From the NCBI GenBank assembly GCA_963736975.1, contig CAVTQY010000001.1:4095614-4159613 (forward strand): a stretch of 64,000 bases of DNA, written 5' to 3'. This DNA is from CAVTQY01 sp963736975. GTDB taxonomy: Bacteria; Pseudomonadota; Alphaproteobacteria; Acetobacterales; Acetobacteraceae. Below, in pieces: positions 42,170-53,000 of the stretch. A program made the translations under genes and the position numbers. The notes under the pieces were generated by a model, which saw only the letters and a list, made by a program, of their open reading frames with translations, searched no databases and had not been told where the DNA came from. Each line of letters opens with the position of its first letter. The first letter of the stretch is position 1.

Positions 42170-42300
42170 CTGCCGAGCGCATAGCATTCGGCGGCGGAAG
42201 AAGGCGTGGTAGGTTGCCAGAAGGATAGCGCCGATGATGGCGCAACGGGACTGTTAGAACTGTTGATATCGAGACCGGTTCCGCTGATCCCGTCGAAAAC
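42170..42300 (-). pseudogene. GlsB/YeaQ-type membrane protein, C-terminal fragment
   Basis: Minus-strand frames give FDGISGTGLDINS and, in the next frame, AIIGAILLATYHAFFRRR, which together match the end of GlsB/transglycosylase-associated proteins. It abuts the left end of an IS701 element. The N-terminal half is on the far side at 43719-43872. At least one frame change is needed, so the gene is dead in any case. Confidence 0.55.
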
Positions 42301-42304
42301 CTAG

Positions 42305-43714
42305 CATTACAGTTGCGCTGAGGGCTGATCTCTGAATCGATGCGGAACCATGACTCGATTCGGAGGTCGCGGTGTCGGGTGCGTCGATCGAGACGACATT
42401 GGAACTCTGGGCGTCGGCGCTGCGCGACCTGAAGGCGCGGATGCGGCCACTGTTCAAGCAAGACCGGATGGCGGTCTCTGCCGGGCTGTTCCTGGATGGG
42501 CTGCTCGGCGAGGAACGTCGCAAGACTGGCTGGGCGCGCGCTGAGGCGGCGGGTGATCCCGGCCCCTGGCGACAGCAATCGGTACTGGGGCGTGGACAAT
42601 GGGATGCCGACGGGCTGCGCGACATTGTGCGCGAATACGCCGTTGAGAAGTTGGGCGACGCCAATGCGGTATTGGTGATCGACGAGACCGGATTTCTGAA
42701 ACAAGGCAAAGCTTCGTGCGGTGTGGCGCGCCAATACACTGGCTCTGCCGGCAAGATCACGAACTGCCAGATCGGCGTCTTCGCGGCCTATGTCTCGTGC
42801 CACGGCCATGCCTTCATCGATCGCTCCCTCTATCTGCCGAAAGCCTGGACTGACGATCCGGCCCGTCTGGCAGCTGCGCACGTGCCGCAAGAGGCGGCGT
42901 TCGCGACCAAGCCACGCATCGCGGTCGGCATGATCAAGCGGGCGCTGGCTGCACAAGTGCCATTCGCATGGGTGGCCGCCGACGCCGTGTATGGCGTGGG
43001 TGAGGTCGAACAGGTGCTGCGCCGGGCCGGCAAGGGGTATGTGCTTGGGGTGACGAGCACCCATCAGGTCCGTTCCTGGGGCAAGGGACAGCTGATCAGC
43101 GGCACGGCAGAGACGGTTGCCGCATCCCGCCCACCGCAGGACTGGCAACGCCTGTCGGCCGGGGCTGGAACCAAAGGGCCGCGCCTGCACGAGTGGTGTT
43201 ACGTGAAACTCGCGGACCTGTCAGGCGACGAATATGGCGGCAAACAACACGAGGTCTGGACACGCGGATTGCTGATCCGCCGCCACATCGCCGACGGCGC
43301 GCTGGCGTTCTTTTCGACCTGGTGTCCCGCTGGGACGCCGCTCTCAACGTTGGCCGCCATCGAGGGCCACCGCGGGCTATTGAGGACAGTTTCGAGACGG
43401 CGAAAAACGAACTGGGCCTGGATCACAACGAGACCCGGTCGTGGCACGGTTGGCATCGCCACGTCTCACTGGTGATGCTGGCCTTCGCCATGATGGCGAG
43501 CATCCGACACAAGGCCAACGTGATCACCGGCGCGCCGAAAAAAACATCAGCACGACCGCGCTTGTCCGTTGGTCGCTTCAGGAAGTCCGACGCATCGCGA
43601 CACGGCTCGCACGACGGCGAATAAACCCTGCCCACATCATCGCCTGGTCACTCTGGCGACGGGCACATCAAGCCGCCGCACAAGCAGCTCATCAGCGCAA
43701 ATCGCAACTGTAAT
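42305..43714 (+). mobile_element. Second IS701-family insertion, inside a GlsB-type gene
   Basis: Terminal repeats CATTACAGTTGCG (42305-42317) and CGCAACTGTAATG (43702-43714). Flanks are CTAG on the left and CTAA on the right: both fit YTAR but are not identical, so one flank has mutated or recombined. It differs from the first IS701 in repeat sequence and transposase. Confidence 0.8.
42372..43713 (+). pseudogene. IS701-family transposase with two frameshifts
   Basis: Starts at GTG 42372. DDE landmarks AVLVIDETGFLKQGKASCGVARQYTG and FAWVAADAVYGVGEVEQVL are intact. At about 43,372 a base is missing in CACCGC-GGGCTATT: the expected AIEDSFETAKNELGLDHNE continues in another frame. At the A-run near 43,541 it shifts again, and the true C-terminus LVRWSLQEVRRIATRLARRRINPAHIIAWSLWRRAHQAA ends at TAA 43713. 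Either decayed or mis-sequenced. Confidence 0.8.
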
Positions 43715-43718
43715 GCTA

Positions 43719-43872
43719 AAGCTGCCATCCGCCCGCGACCGCGCCGATCATGCCGAGCGCCGATCGTGCCGAGTAGCGCATCGACGATAGTGCCTTCCCC
43801 CGTGGTGCTGACGGTCTTGCTCGCGATCAGGCCCATCCCCAGACCGAGCAGGATCCATATGATCATAGCCAT
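43719..43872 (-). pseudogene. GlsB/YeaQ-type membrane protein, N-terminal fragment
   Basis: ATG 43872 begins MAMIIWILLGLGMGLIASKTV, a typical first helix, followed by GEGTIVDALLGTIGA and, in the next frame, LGMIGAVAGGW, the glycine-rich second helix of the family. The gene is cut by the IS701 element. Such small inner-membrane proteins accompany general-stress clusters, in line with the block that follows. Confidence 0.65.
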
Positions 43873-44020
43873 GCGACACTCCAAATTCTGAAGTCCGCTG
43901 CTCGGAGCCCCACTGTTCTGCGTCCCGAGCTCCACGAGCGTGCCGTTACCAACCACCAATCACAGTCACGCCGCCGACAGTCATCAAGGATGATTTCACA
44001 GGAATTCTCGAGGCATCAGG

Positions 44021-44060
44021 CTGACCGATCTGATAGACCTCTATCATAGCAGTTGGTCAG
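44021..44060. promoter_or_regulatory. Nested dyad upstream of phosphoketolase
   Basis: CTGACC / GGTCAG enclose TGATAGA / TCTATCA (44031-44037, 44040-44046). A cruciform-type operator or hairpin, about 250 bp before the phosphoketolase start. Nothing codes in 43873-44312. Confidence 0.45.
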
Positions 44061-44075
44061 GCATGGCAGGAGGCC

Positions 44076-44183
44076 CGGAAACTACTCACATAGCGCAAGG
44101 AGCCGCTGTTCAACCTGCCTTCCCGTTGCCAATCATCTGGGTCTTTCCGGCGCCTTGGAGGGTCGCGGCATGAGTAGTTTCCG
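44076..44183. repeat. Inverted pair of the 13-nt CGGAAACTACTCA motif
   Basis: CGGAAACTACTCA at 44076-44088 (+) and its exact complement at 44171-44183. The same motif, allowing A/T at position 6, recurs at 48291 (+), 59050-59062 (-), 62024 (+, ending GCA), 62108-62120 (-) and degenerately at 63128-63140 (-), always between genes of this block. It may be a regulatory site or ends of a small repeat element. Confidence 0.55.
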
Positions 44184-44312
44184 AGGCTGCTCCTCGCTGG
44201 CTTCCCGCGGCTATGGTCTGGAGCGGCAATGCTCTGGCAATGCTCTACGATCGCATCGTGCAGCGATCGCGTAGCCCAGCGCGGACCCGGGATACAAAAA
44301 GGGGCTAAAGAA

Positions 44313-46736
44313 ATGGACGCACCAACGTTGACGCGAGAGATACAGGACGGGAAAGGTGCCACCCGGACTCCCGGCGGGGACCAGACGCTGAGCGTCGACG
44401 AATTGCGTCGGATGAACGCCTACTGGCGGGCCGCCAATTACCTGTCCGTCGGACAGATTTATCTCTACGACAATCCACTCCTGCGCGAGCCGTTGAAAAT
44501 GGCTCACGTCAAACCTCTGGTCGTCGGACATTGGGGAACGACGCCGGGCCAGAACTTCATCTACGTCCACCTCAACCGGGTGATCAAGGAGCATGATCTG
44601 GACATGATCTACATCGCCGGTCCTGGTCATGGAGGCCCGTCCCTGGTGGGGAATGTCTATCTCGAAGGGACGTGGAGCGAGGTTTATCCGAACGTCACCC
44701 AGGATGAAGCCGGACTGAAAAAGCTGTTCAAGCAGTTCTCGTTTCCGGGTGGCATTTCGAGTCACGTGGCGCCGACGACCCCCGGATCTATCCATGAAGG
44801 CGGCGAGCTTGGCTATTCGCTCAGTCATGCCTTCGGCGCGGCGTTCGATAACCCGGACCTGATCGTCGCGTGCATCGTCGGCGATGGCGAGGCGGAGACG
44901 GGTCCCCTGGCGACAGCATGGCAGTCCAACAAGTTCCTCGATCCAATCACCGACGGCGCCGTGCTGCCGATCCTGCATCTGAACGGCTATAAGATCAGCA
45001 ATCCGACCGTGCTGTCCCGCATCGAGCATGAGGAACTGGAACAGTTTTTCCGCGGGTGCGGTTGGGCGCCTTACTTCGTCGAGGGCGACGATCCGACAAC
45101 AATGCATGAACTCATGGCTGCCACCCTTGAGCGCGCCGTCGAGGATATCCGGCAGTTACAGACCACCGCCCGGGCCACCAAGGATCCCTCCCGGCCGCGC
45201 TGGCCAATGATTGTTCTGAGATCGCCCAAGGGTTGGACCGGGCCTAAAATCGTCGACGGGCTGCAGGTCGAGGGAACCTTCCGGGCGCACCAAGTACCGC
45301 TCCTTGTCGATCAGGCTCATCCGGAGCATGTCGCGCAACTCGAAAGCTGGATGAAAAGCTACAAGCCCGAGGAGTTGTTTGACGCGACCGGGCGGCTGAT
45401 AGCGGAATTGGCGGAGCTTGCGCCCAAGGGTGACCGGCGAATGGGCTCCAACCCACACGCCAATGGCGGGGTTCTGCTGCACGACTTGCGAATGCCTGAT
45501 TTCCGCGTTCATGCAGTTAACGTGCCGTCGCCCGGAGCGGTGGAGGGACAAGATAGTCTTGTGCTCGGCGAGTTCTTTAAGGACATCGTCGAGCTGAATG
45601 AGGGCAATTTCCGGATTTTTGGTCCCGATGAGACACTGTCGAATCTGCTCGGCGCTGTCTTCCAGGTCACTAACCGCCAATGGAATGCGCAAAAGGTTGA
45701 AAACGATGAGTTCCTGGCACCCGCCGGCCGCGTTCTCGACTCGATGCTCAGCGAGCACCAGTGCCAGGGGTGGCTGGAAGGCTATCTGCTGACCGGGCGG
45801 CATGGCCTATTCAACAGTTACGAGGCATTTATTCGCATCGTCGACTCCATGTTCAGCCAGCATGCCAAATGGCTGAAAGTGACACGCGAACTTCCCTGGC
45901 GCCGGAACATCGCTTCACTGAACTATTTGCTCGCGTCCCATGTCTGGCAGCAGGATCACAACGGCTTTACGCACCAGGACCCGGGCTTCCTCGACCATGT
46001 CATCAACAAAAAGGCGGACGTCGTCCGCGTCTATCTGCCACCCGATGCCAACTGCCTGTTGTCGACCTTCGATCACTGCCTGCGCAGCCGGCACTATGTG
46101 AACGTCGTCGTCGCCGGCAAACACGCCCTGCCGCAGTGGCTGACCATTGACGAGGCTGTGGTGCATTGCACCCAAGGCCTCGGCATCTGGCAATGGGCTA
46201 GCAACGATCAGGATAGCGAACCGGACGTCGTGATGGCCTGTTGCGGCGATACGCCGACGCTGGAGGTGCTGGCGGCCGTGTCGATCCTCCGGGAGCATCT
46301 GCCCGATCTGAAGATCCGGGTGATCAACGTTGTCGATCTGATGAAGCTACAGTCGGCGAGCGAGCATCCGCATGGTCTGAGTGAGACCGATTACGATGCG
46401 CTTTTCACAAGAGACAAGCATATCGTCTTCGGCTTTCATGGTTATTCCTCGCTGGTGCACAGGCTGACGTATCGCCGGACTAACCGTAACCTTCATGTGC
46501 GCGGCTACAAGGAAGAGGGCACGATCACCACGGCCTTCGACATGCGCGTGCAGAACGACCTGGACCGCTTTCATCTCGTGCAGGACGTCGTCGACCGCCT
46601 GCCGCATCTCGGCAGCAAGGGGGCCTATCTGAAGCAGATGGTCCAGAACAAGCTCGTTGAGCACAAGCTGTACATCGACAAACATGGCGAAGATCTGCCG
46701 GAAATCCGCAGCTGGAAGTGGGGCGTCGCCACTTGA
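44313..46736 (+). CDS. xfp: Phosphoketolase (xylulose-5-P/fructose-6-P)
   Basis: 807 residues from ATG 44313; the frame is open further upstream but MDAPTLTREIQ fits the family start. TPP-dependent Xfp landmarks: VVGHWGTTPGQNFIYVHLNR, YIAGPGHGGPSLVGNVYLEG, FSFPGGISSH, GELGYSLSHAFGAAFDNPDL, CIVGDGEAETGPLATAWQ and LHLNGYKISNPT. It cleaves xylulose-5-P or fructose-6-P to acetyl-P plus a smaller sugar phosphate. It overlaps, by a TTGA junction, an aldolase relic, and a histidine phosphatase relic follows, suggesting a former carbon-flux operon. The 5' region holds a dyad and the paired 13-nt motif. Confidence 0.95.
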   Translation: MDAPTLTREIQDGKGATRTPGGDQTLSVDELRRMNAYWRAANYLSVGQIYLYDNPLLREPLKMAHVKPLVVGHWGTTPGQNFIYVHLNRVIKEHDLDMIYIAGPGHGGPSLVGNVYLEGTWSEVYPNVTQDEAGLKKLFKQFSFPGGISSHVAPTTPGSIHEGGELGYSLSHAFGAAFDNPDLIVACIVGDGEAETGPLATAWQSNKFLDPITDGAVLPILHLNGYKISNPTVLSRIEHEELEQFFRGCGWAPYFVEGDDPTTMHELMAATLERAVEDIRQLQTTARATKDPSRPRWPMIVLRSPKGWTGPKIVDGLQVEGTFRAHQVPLLVDQAHPEHVAQLESWMKSYKPEELFDATGRLIAELAELAPKGDRRMGSNPHANGGVLLHDLRMPDFRVHAVNVPSPGAVEGQDSLVLGEFFKDIVELNEGNFRIFGPDETLSNLLGAVFQVTNRQWNAQKVENDEFLAPAGRVLDSMLSEHQCQGWLEGYLLTGRHGLFNSYEAFIRIVDSMFSQHAKWLKVTRELPWRRNIASLNYLLASHVWQQDHNGFTHQDPGFLDHVINKKADVVRVYLPPDANCLLSTFDHCLRSRHYVNVVVAGKHALPQWLTIDEAVVHCTQGLGIWQWASNDQDSEPDVVMACCGDTPTLEVLAAVSILREHLPDLKIRVINVVDLMKLQSASEHPHGLSETDYDALFTRDKHIVFGFHGYSSLVHRLTYRRTNRNLHVRGYKEEGTITTAFDMRVQNDLDRFHLVQDVVDRLPHLGSKGAYLKQMVQNKLVEHKLYIDKHGEDLPEIRSWKWGVAT

Positions 46737-47384
46737 CCGCGCAAGAGCTCATCCACACCGCCCACAAGCTCGTGCGCGACGGCAAGGGCCCTCTCGCGAT
46801 GGACGAGAGAATTCCACCTGCAACAAGCGATTTGTCAGTCCTGGCATCCCGCCGACCCAAGAGGCAAGGCGCGCCGATCGCCAATTGATTCTGACCACCG
46901 TGAGCACACAATGGAGCGATGCCGAGAGGTCACCGAGGAAACGCTTCGGAGCGTCTTCAACCACCTGTACACAAAACATGTCATGGTCGAGGGTATGATC
47001 CTAAAGCCCAACATGGTGCTTCCGGGACTGAGCTGTCCGAAGCGGGAGACGGTGGACGAGGTGGCCCGCGGCGACGGTCCAAAATGTCTCCTCAGGGGCG
47101 CTCCTGCTGGCGTGCCGGGGATTGCGTTCCTGTCGGGTGGTCAATCCAGTGAGCTTCCCTCCGACCGCCTCAATAGGATGAACGTCATCGCGTGATCGCC
47201 GGCCGCGCGGCTGCCTTGGCCGTTGATGTTTTCGTTCGCGCGTGCGGCCCAGGAGCCAGCGTGGGGAATTCAGCGGGGTCAGGAAACCCGTGTTGCGGTG
47301 GCCCAGGATGCCCTCGCCCATCGCGCGAGCTGCAATTCTGCTGCGCTGCTCGGCGAATACAAGGCTGCAACGGAGCGCACGTGA
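46733..47384 (+). pseudogene. Class I fructose-bisphosphate aldolase, degenerate
   Basis: Frame pieces align to class I aldolase in order: LTAQELIHTAHKLVRDGKGPLAMDE (start), then CNKRFVSPGIPPTQEARRA in another frame, then a gap of about 100 residues. VTEETLRSVFNHLYTKHVMVEGMILKPNMVLPG and PGIAFLSGGQSSELPSDRLNRMN follow, and last MFSFARAAQEPAWGIQRGQ ... GEYKAATERT. There are several frame changes plus an internal deletion that removes active-site parts, so it is a true pseudogene, not a sequencing artefact. Confidence 0.8.
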
Positions 47385-47949
47385 TCACGACGTCAGCGAC
47401 GCGGCTTAGCCTTTATTTCATCCGGCATGGTCAGACTGAGTGGTCGCTTACCGGGCAGCACACGCCGCACGGACATCCCGTTGACTCCGGACGGTGAAGA
47501 CGAGGCGCGCGAACTCACCCCATGGCTCAGCCATATCCAGTTTTCTCGCGTGTTCACCAGTCCCCGGCAACGTGCACGACGTACATGCGTGTTGGCCAGG
47601 CTGGGCGATAGGGCCATGCTCGAGCCCGACTTGGCTGAATGGGACTACGGCGAGTACCGAGGGCAAGCTTTCTTCGGACATTTGGAAGGAACGACCAGGC
47701 TGGAACGTTCTTCGGGACGGCTGTCCTGGCGGCGAAATGCCGGCGGATGTCTCCGTACGTGCTGATCGGCTAATCAAGCATATCTGCTCGATGGACGGGA
47801 ACATCGCGCTTTTTTCTCACGGCGAATTTGGGCTCGCGCTGGCCGCGCGGTGGATCGGACTGCCCGTGGTGGAGGGACAGCATTTCTTACTTGGCACGGC
47901 GTCGCTCAGTATTCTCAGCTATAACCCACCCACCCAGAGATGCGAGTGA
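47381..47949 (+). pseudogene. Histidine phosphatase (phosphoglycerate mutase-like), two frameshifts
   Basis: GTG 47381 overlaps the aldolase stop. LYFIRHGQTEWSLTGQHT carries the catalytic RHG. One base change later the frame becomes RTDIPLTPDGEDEARELTPWL ... FTSPRQRARRTC ... DLAEWDYGEY. A second shift near 47,660 gives EGKLSSDIWKERPGWNVLRDGCPGGE and FSHGEFGLALAARWIG to TGA 47949. All domain parts are present, so two single-base corrections would restore about 188 residues. Mutation versus sequence error is open. Confidence 0.75.
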
Positions 47950-48338
47950 TCACGCTGTGGAACGCCACCCCAGCATTTTTGGTGCACAGCTCATAGAGCG
48001 AGTCCGATAAAACGCGTACGTCGCGTCTATGGTCGCCCGTGAATCATCCCGAATCCGCTGCGAAGCAAGCCTCCCCAACCGGGATCCCATTTTCCTGCTG
48101 ATTGACAGGAGCCAGCGTAGTTCGGTCAGACTGAGGGTTGGCTACGGCGTGCTAACCACAGTCGTAGTGCTGCCCGGCGCCATATAAGCCGGCCCCGAGG
48201 TCGTGTACGTGGTGCTGGTGCTGGTTGGCGCCACATAGCGTTTGTCGTCGCCGGGATGTAGGTGGTGGCGGTCGTCTGACCACAAAGCCTCGGAATCTAC
48301 GTTTCTATAGCGATTGCGCGGCAAGGCCAGCCAGCAGC
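47950..48338. other. Intergenic stretch with a possible gene relic
   Basis: On the minus strand around 48142-48240 the translation RYVAPTSTSTTYTTSGP followed by AYMAPGSTTTVV looks like the Ser/Thr-rich end of a small secreted protein, but no start or domain is found. A copy of the 13-nt motif (CGGAATCTACGTT) is at 48291-48303. No terminator is clear. Confidence 0.3.
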
Positions 48339-50000
48339 TCAAGCAGTGTGTTCCGTGGCGAATACGCCCAGGATTGCATCTTGGGCCTGCTGCTGGATAT
48401 GGCGCAGGTGATCCGAGCTCTGGAAACTCTCTGCATACATCTTGTAGACATCCTCCGTTCCAGAGGGCCGCACCGCAAACCACCCGCTCGCGGCGATCAC
48501 TTTGATGCCGCCGATCGATGCGTGGTTGCCAGGGGCCGTGGTGAGCGTTGCGCTGACCGGCTCGCCGGCGAGCTCAGTCACATTGATCTGGCCGGACGAT
48601 AGCGTCCTCAGCAGTTGCAGCTGCTCGGGCGTGGCTGGAGCGTCGACCCTTTCGTAGAAGGGCACGCCAAGTTCCTGAGCAATGCGGTCATACGCCTCGC
48701 CCGGGTCCTGCCTGGTGCGCGCGGTGATTTCGGCTGCCAGCAGACCGAGAATCAGGCCGTCCTTGTCGGTGGTCCAGACGGAGCCGTCGCGCCGCAGGAA
48801 TGACGCGCCGGCGCTCTCCTCTCCGGCGAAACCCAGCGAACTGTCGATCAGGCCGTCGACAAACCACTTGAACCCGACCGGCACCTCAACGAGCGTGCGG
48901 CCAAGCTGCGTGGTGACGCGGTCAATCAGGCTGCTGCTGACGATCGTTTTGCCGATTCCGCAGGCCTTGCTCCAGTCCGGACGATGCCGAAGCAGATAGG
49001 AGATCGCGACCGTAAGATAGTGGTTCGGATTCATCAGCCCGGCCGAACGCGTGACAATCCCGTGCCGATCGGCATCGGTATCGTTCGCGAAGGCCACATC
49101 GAATCCGTCGCGCATGCCAATCAGCCGCGTCATGGCATATGGCGAAGAGCAATCCATCCGCACCTTGCCGTCCCAGTCGGCGGTCATAAATCGGAACGTC
49201 GGGTCGACCGCGTCGTTGACGACGGTTGCGGCGATGCCATAGTGCTCGATGATGGGTTGCCAATACTGCACGGCTGCGCCGCCGAGCGGATCGATCCCGA
49301 TCCTCACCCCGGATGCTCTTATGGCCGCCATATCGACGACGTTCGAGAGATCGGCGGTATACGGAGCAATGTAATTGTAGCGGTGGGTGTGAGGCGACCG
49401 GAGCGCGCGGTCATGGGGGATCTGTCGCACCCCGGTCAGCTTCTGCTCGAGCAGCACATTCGCGGTGCGCTCTATCCAGTTGGTAACGTCGGTATCAGCC
49501 GGCCCGCCATTCGGGGTGTTGTACTTTATGCCGCCGTCCTCGGGGGGGTTATGCGAAGGCGTAATGACAATCCCGTCTGCGAGACCAACCTTGCGGTTCT
49601 TGTTGTAGCGCAGGATGGCGTGGGAGATGGCAGGCGTCGGCGTGTATCCGCCATGCTCATCGAGCATCGCGTCGATCTCGTTGGCAGCCAGCACCTCAAG
49701 CGCAGTCGCAAGGGCGGGCACGGAAAGCGCGTGCGTATCGATGCCGACAAAAAGCGGGCCAGTCACGCCGTGCACCGTCCGGTGCTGGCAGATCGCCTGT
49801 GTGATGGCCAGGATATGGGCTTCGTTAAAGGCAAGATCAAATGGCGATCCACGGTGTCCGGAGGTGCCGAACACGACTCGCTGCGATGGGACCGCCGGGT
49901 CCGGCGTACCGCTGAAATAGGCCTCCAGCAGCCGGGGCACGTTCACCAGCCGCGCCTCGCTGATCGGCTTTCCAGCATAAGGACTTATCCGCCCGACCAT
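48339..50000 (-). CDS. pgm: Phosphoglucomutase (alpha-D-glucose specific)
   Basis: 553 residues, close to the E. coli enzyme in length and motifs. VVFGTSGHRGSPF (substrate loop), IVITPSHNPPEDGGIKYN (active-site Ser), ANDTDADRHG (Mg2+), GFAGEESAGASF (sugar recognition) and AVRPSGTEDVYKMY (phosphate binding). It interconverts glucose-6-P and glucose-1-P, feeding UDP-glucose for the glucan synthase encoded just upstream. ATG 50000 lies 3 nt after the glucan synthase stop, so the two genes form an operon. Confidence 0.95.
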   Translation of the reverse strand: MVGRISPYAGKPISEARLVNVPRLLEAYFSGTPDPAVPSQRVVFGTSGHRGSPFDLAFNEAHILAITQAICQHRTVHGVTGPLFVGIDTHALSVPALATALEVLAANEIDAMLDEHGGYTPTPAISHAILRYNKNRKVGLADGIVITPSHNPPEDGGIKYNTPNGGPADTDVTNWIERTANVLLEQKLTGVRQIPHDRALRSPHTHRYNYIAPYTADLSNVVDMAAIRASGVRIGIDPLGGAAVQYWQPIIEHYGIAATVVNDAVDPTFRFMTADWDGKVRMDCSSPYAMTRLIGMRDGFDVAFANDTDADRHGIVTRSAGLMNPNHYLTVAISYLLRHRPDWSKACGIGKTIVSSSLIDRVTTQLGRTLVEVPVGFKWFVDGLIDSSLGFAGEESAGASFLRRDGSVWTTDKDGLILGLLAAEITARTRQDPGEAYDRIAQELGVPFYERVDAPATPEQLQLLRTLSSGQINVTELAGEPVSATLTTAPGNHASIGGIKVIAASGWFAVRPSGTEDVYKMYAESFQSSDHLRHIQQQAQDAILGVFATEHTA

Positions 50001-50003
50001 GTG

Positions 50004-53000
50004 TTATTCGCCTTCCGGATGAGAGATGGCGCGAGCCAGTGTTGTTGATCCGAGCACGACCCGCACGCGATGCGTTTGGCCGTCATCGGCGAGCGTCACG
50101 CGGGCCTGGGCGCCGCACAGCGCTGCGCCGTCGAGTTCCACATGGGCGATTCCGCGACTGACGCCGCCTGGGTTTTCCACGTGAATCTCGTAGCGGGTGG
50201 TTCCATGGCGGAAGACGATTTCGAAGCCTGGCCATGCCCGCGGTATGCAAGGGTCCAGAAATAAGGAAGTGCCCTGCACGCGAAACCCCAGGATCCGCTC
50301 AAGGCCTGCCCGGTACATCCACCCAGCAGAGCCGGTATACCAAGTCCAGCCGCCACGCCCGACATGCGGCGCCACGGAATAGACATCGGCCGCAACGACA
50401 TACGGCTCGACGGCGTAGCGTCGTGTCGCATCTTGGGTAAGCGCATGATTGATGGGGTTGAGCAGCGAGAACAACTCTCCGGCCGCGTCGCCATCGCCCA
50501 GCATCGCGAAGGCAATCACGGACCAGATAGCGCCGTGCGTGTATTGGCCGCCGTTCTCGCGAATGCCGGGTGGATAGCCCTTGATGTATCCGGGCTCGAG
50601 CTTTGTCTTGTCGAACGGCGGCGCGAATAGCAGCACCAGACCGTCGTCGTGCCGGACGAGGTATTTTTCGACGGCCGCCATCGCCTGGGCAGCGTGTGCG
50701 GGATCGGCCGCCTCGGAGATCACGCTCCATGACTGCGCGATCGCGTCGATGCGGCACTCGTCATTCTGTGCTGAACCCAGCGGCGTGCCGTCATCGAAGA
50801 AGGCGCGACGATACCACGCGCCGTCCCATCCATCCCGCTCCAGCGCCTCCGCGAGACCCGCGCAGTACCGCCGCCAATCCGCCGCCTGTGCCGACGCATC
50901 GCGTGCGTCGGCCAGTTTGGCGAATCCGGTCAGGGCGGCGTAAAGCAACCAGCCGAGCCAGATGCTCTCACCTTTGCCCTGCTCGCCGACGCGGTTCATC
51001 CCGTCGTTCCAGTCTCCGGTGCCGATGAGGGGCAGGCCGTGGCTGCCGACCGCGAGACTCTGCTCGAGCGCCAGCGCGCAGTGCTCGAACAACGTCGCGC
51101 GCCGGATAGAAATTGCGGGCGGAAAGAAGGCCTCTTCCTCCCCCTGGTGCAGCGTCGGGCCTTCGAGAAAGGGGACCGTCTCATCCAGAACTGCAGTATC
51201 GCCAGTGACCGTGATGTAATGGACGACGACATAGGCTAACCAGACGCGGTCATCGGAAATCCGTGTCCGAATGCCGCGCCCCGACTCCGGAAGCCACCAA
51301 TGCTGCACGTCGCCCTCGACGAATTGCCGGGAAGCCGCGCGCAACAGCTGTTCACGCGCGACCTCCGGCTTCGACATGCAGAGCGCCATGACGTCCTGCA
51401 GTTGGTCGCGGAACCCGTATGCGCCACTTGCCTGGTAGAACGCCGCCCGCGCCCAGACTCGGCAAGCAAGCGTTTGATAAAGCAGCCACCGGTTCAGCAG
51501 GATGTCCATGGCACGATCCGGCGTCTTCACCTGAACTGTAGTAAGCGTATCGTTCCAAAAGCGGGTGACGGCCGCCAGCACGGCCGCGAGATCGGCCGTC
51601 CGGTACTTTCCGATCAGAGCTTGCGCCTCGGCTTTTGTCGCCGTCTCGCCGAGCAGGAAGACGATTTCGCTGGTGCTGTTTGGGCGCAATTCCAGTCGGG
51701 TCTGCAGAGCCCCGCAGGGATCGAGCCCGGCGCCGACGCGGTTGGACAGCGGCGCGGCCCCGGCAAGCGCCGCCGGTCGATCGAGCGTGGCATTGCGGCC
51801 CATGAATTCCCTGCGGTCTGCGGTCCATGAGTTTTGCCGCCCGCCAAGATCCGCAAACGCCACGCGGTGACCGAACTCGATGCTCCAGGGATTCCGGGCG
51901 AGTATCGCGCCGGTCGCTGCGTCGATCTCAGTAACGATGAACGGGGCGGCGGCGCCGCGGGACGTGCCGAGCACCCAGTCAACATAAGCAGTGACCGATA
52001 GGCGTCGGGATCGTCCGGAACGGTCGGTGATTTTCAGGCGGGATATCTTGATGGGATCATCAACAGGCACGTACTGCAAGAGTTCGAGTGAAATGCCGTG
52101 CGACTCATGCTCAAACCGGCTGTAGCCCTGTCCGTGTCGTGCGATATAGCGCGCGCCCGGTTGCCGGATCGGTAGCGCCGTCGGTCCCCAAACTTCTCCG
52201 CTGTCCTCGTCCCGCACATAGATCACCTCGCCCGGCGCGTCGCGCACGGGATCGTTTGACCACGGGGTAAGATGATTCTGCTGGCTGTTCAGTGACCATG
52301 TATAGCCGCTGCCTTCGGCTGAAACGTGGAAGCCGAAGCTATCGTTGCAGACGACGTTGATCCAGGGTGCTGGCGTCGATTGGCCGTCCTCGAGGATGGC
52401 GACGTATTCGCTTCCCCCGTCAGCGAAGCCGCCTATGCCGTTGAAATACTCAAGCGGAAGCCGCGGCGATCCGGATTGCGGCACGACTTTTGAGGGGACA
52501 CGCCATGGCGGTGGGGCCGGCCACAGGGGCTCTGGTGCTCTGGCGAGTTGCTCCGCAAGGCTGCCGCGATGAGCAGCAAACACGGCTCGGGCAGCGTTCT
52601 GCAGAAGCCTGCGCACTTCAGCCGATATCAGGTCGGCCCGCAGGACGAAAATCGCTCCGAGGCCCGGCGTCGTGCCCGGCCTCGGTGACAAGCGGTTCTC
52701 CCCCACCAGCGCCAGAAGCGAGGACTGGAATTCCTGCGCGTATGAGGTGGGCTGCTCGTTGAGGATAACGAGATCGACGGAAAGCTGTTTCATCCGCCAA
52801 TATTCGTGGGCGAGCAGAAGTCGCCGAACGGTGTCGAGGTCGCTCGCCTGGGCGATAGTGACAAGGATAATGGGTAGGTCGCCGGAAATCCCGTGCTGCC
52901 AAAGGACCGATGCGGCGCCACCCCCACGTTCGAGGATCTCCGGCGACGGTCGCAGCGTCGCGTCGGCGTAGATCAGGCGGTTAGCGACCCGCTGGAAGAC

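Noticed and set aside
44076..44183. EcfG-type (general stress) promoter
   Set aside because: The -35-like GGAA core is present but the following C is displaced and no CGTT-type -10 lies at 16-17 bp in the copies I checked, so I report only an unassigned motif.
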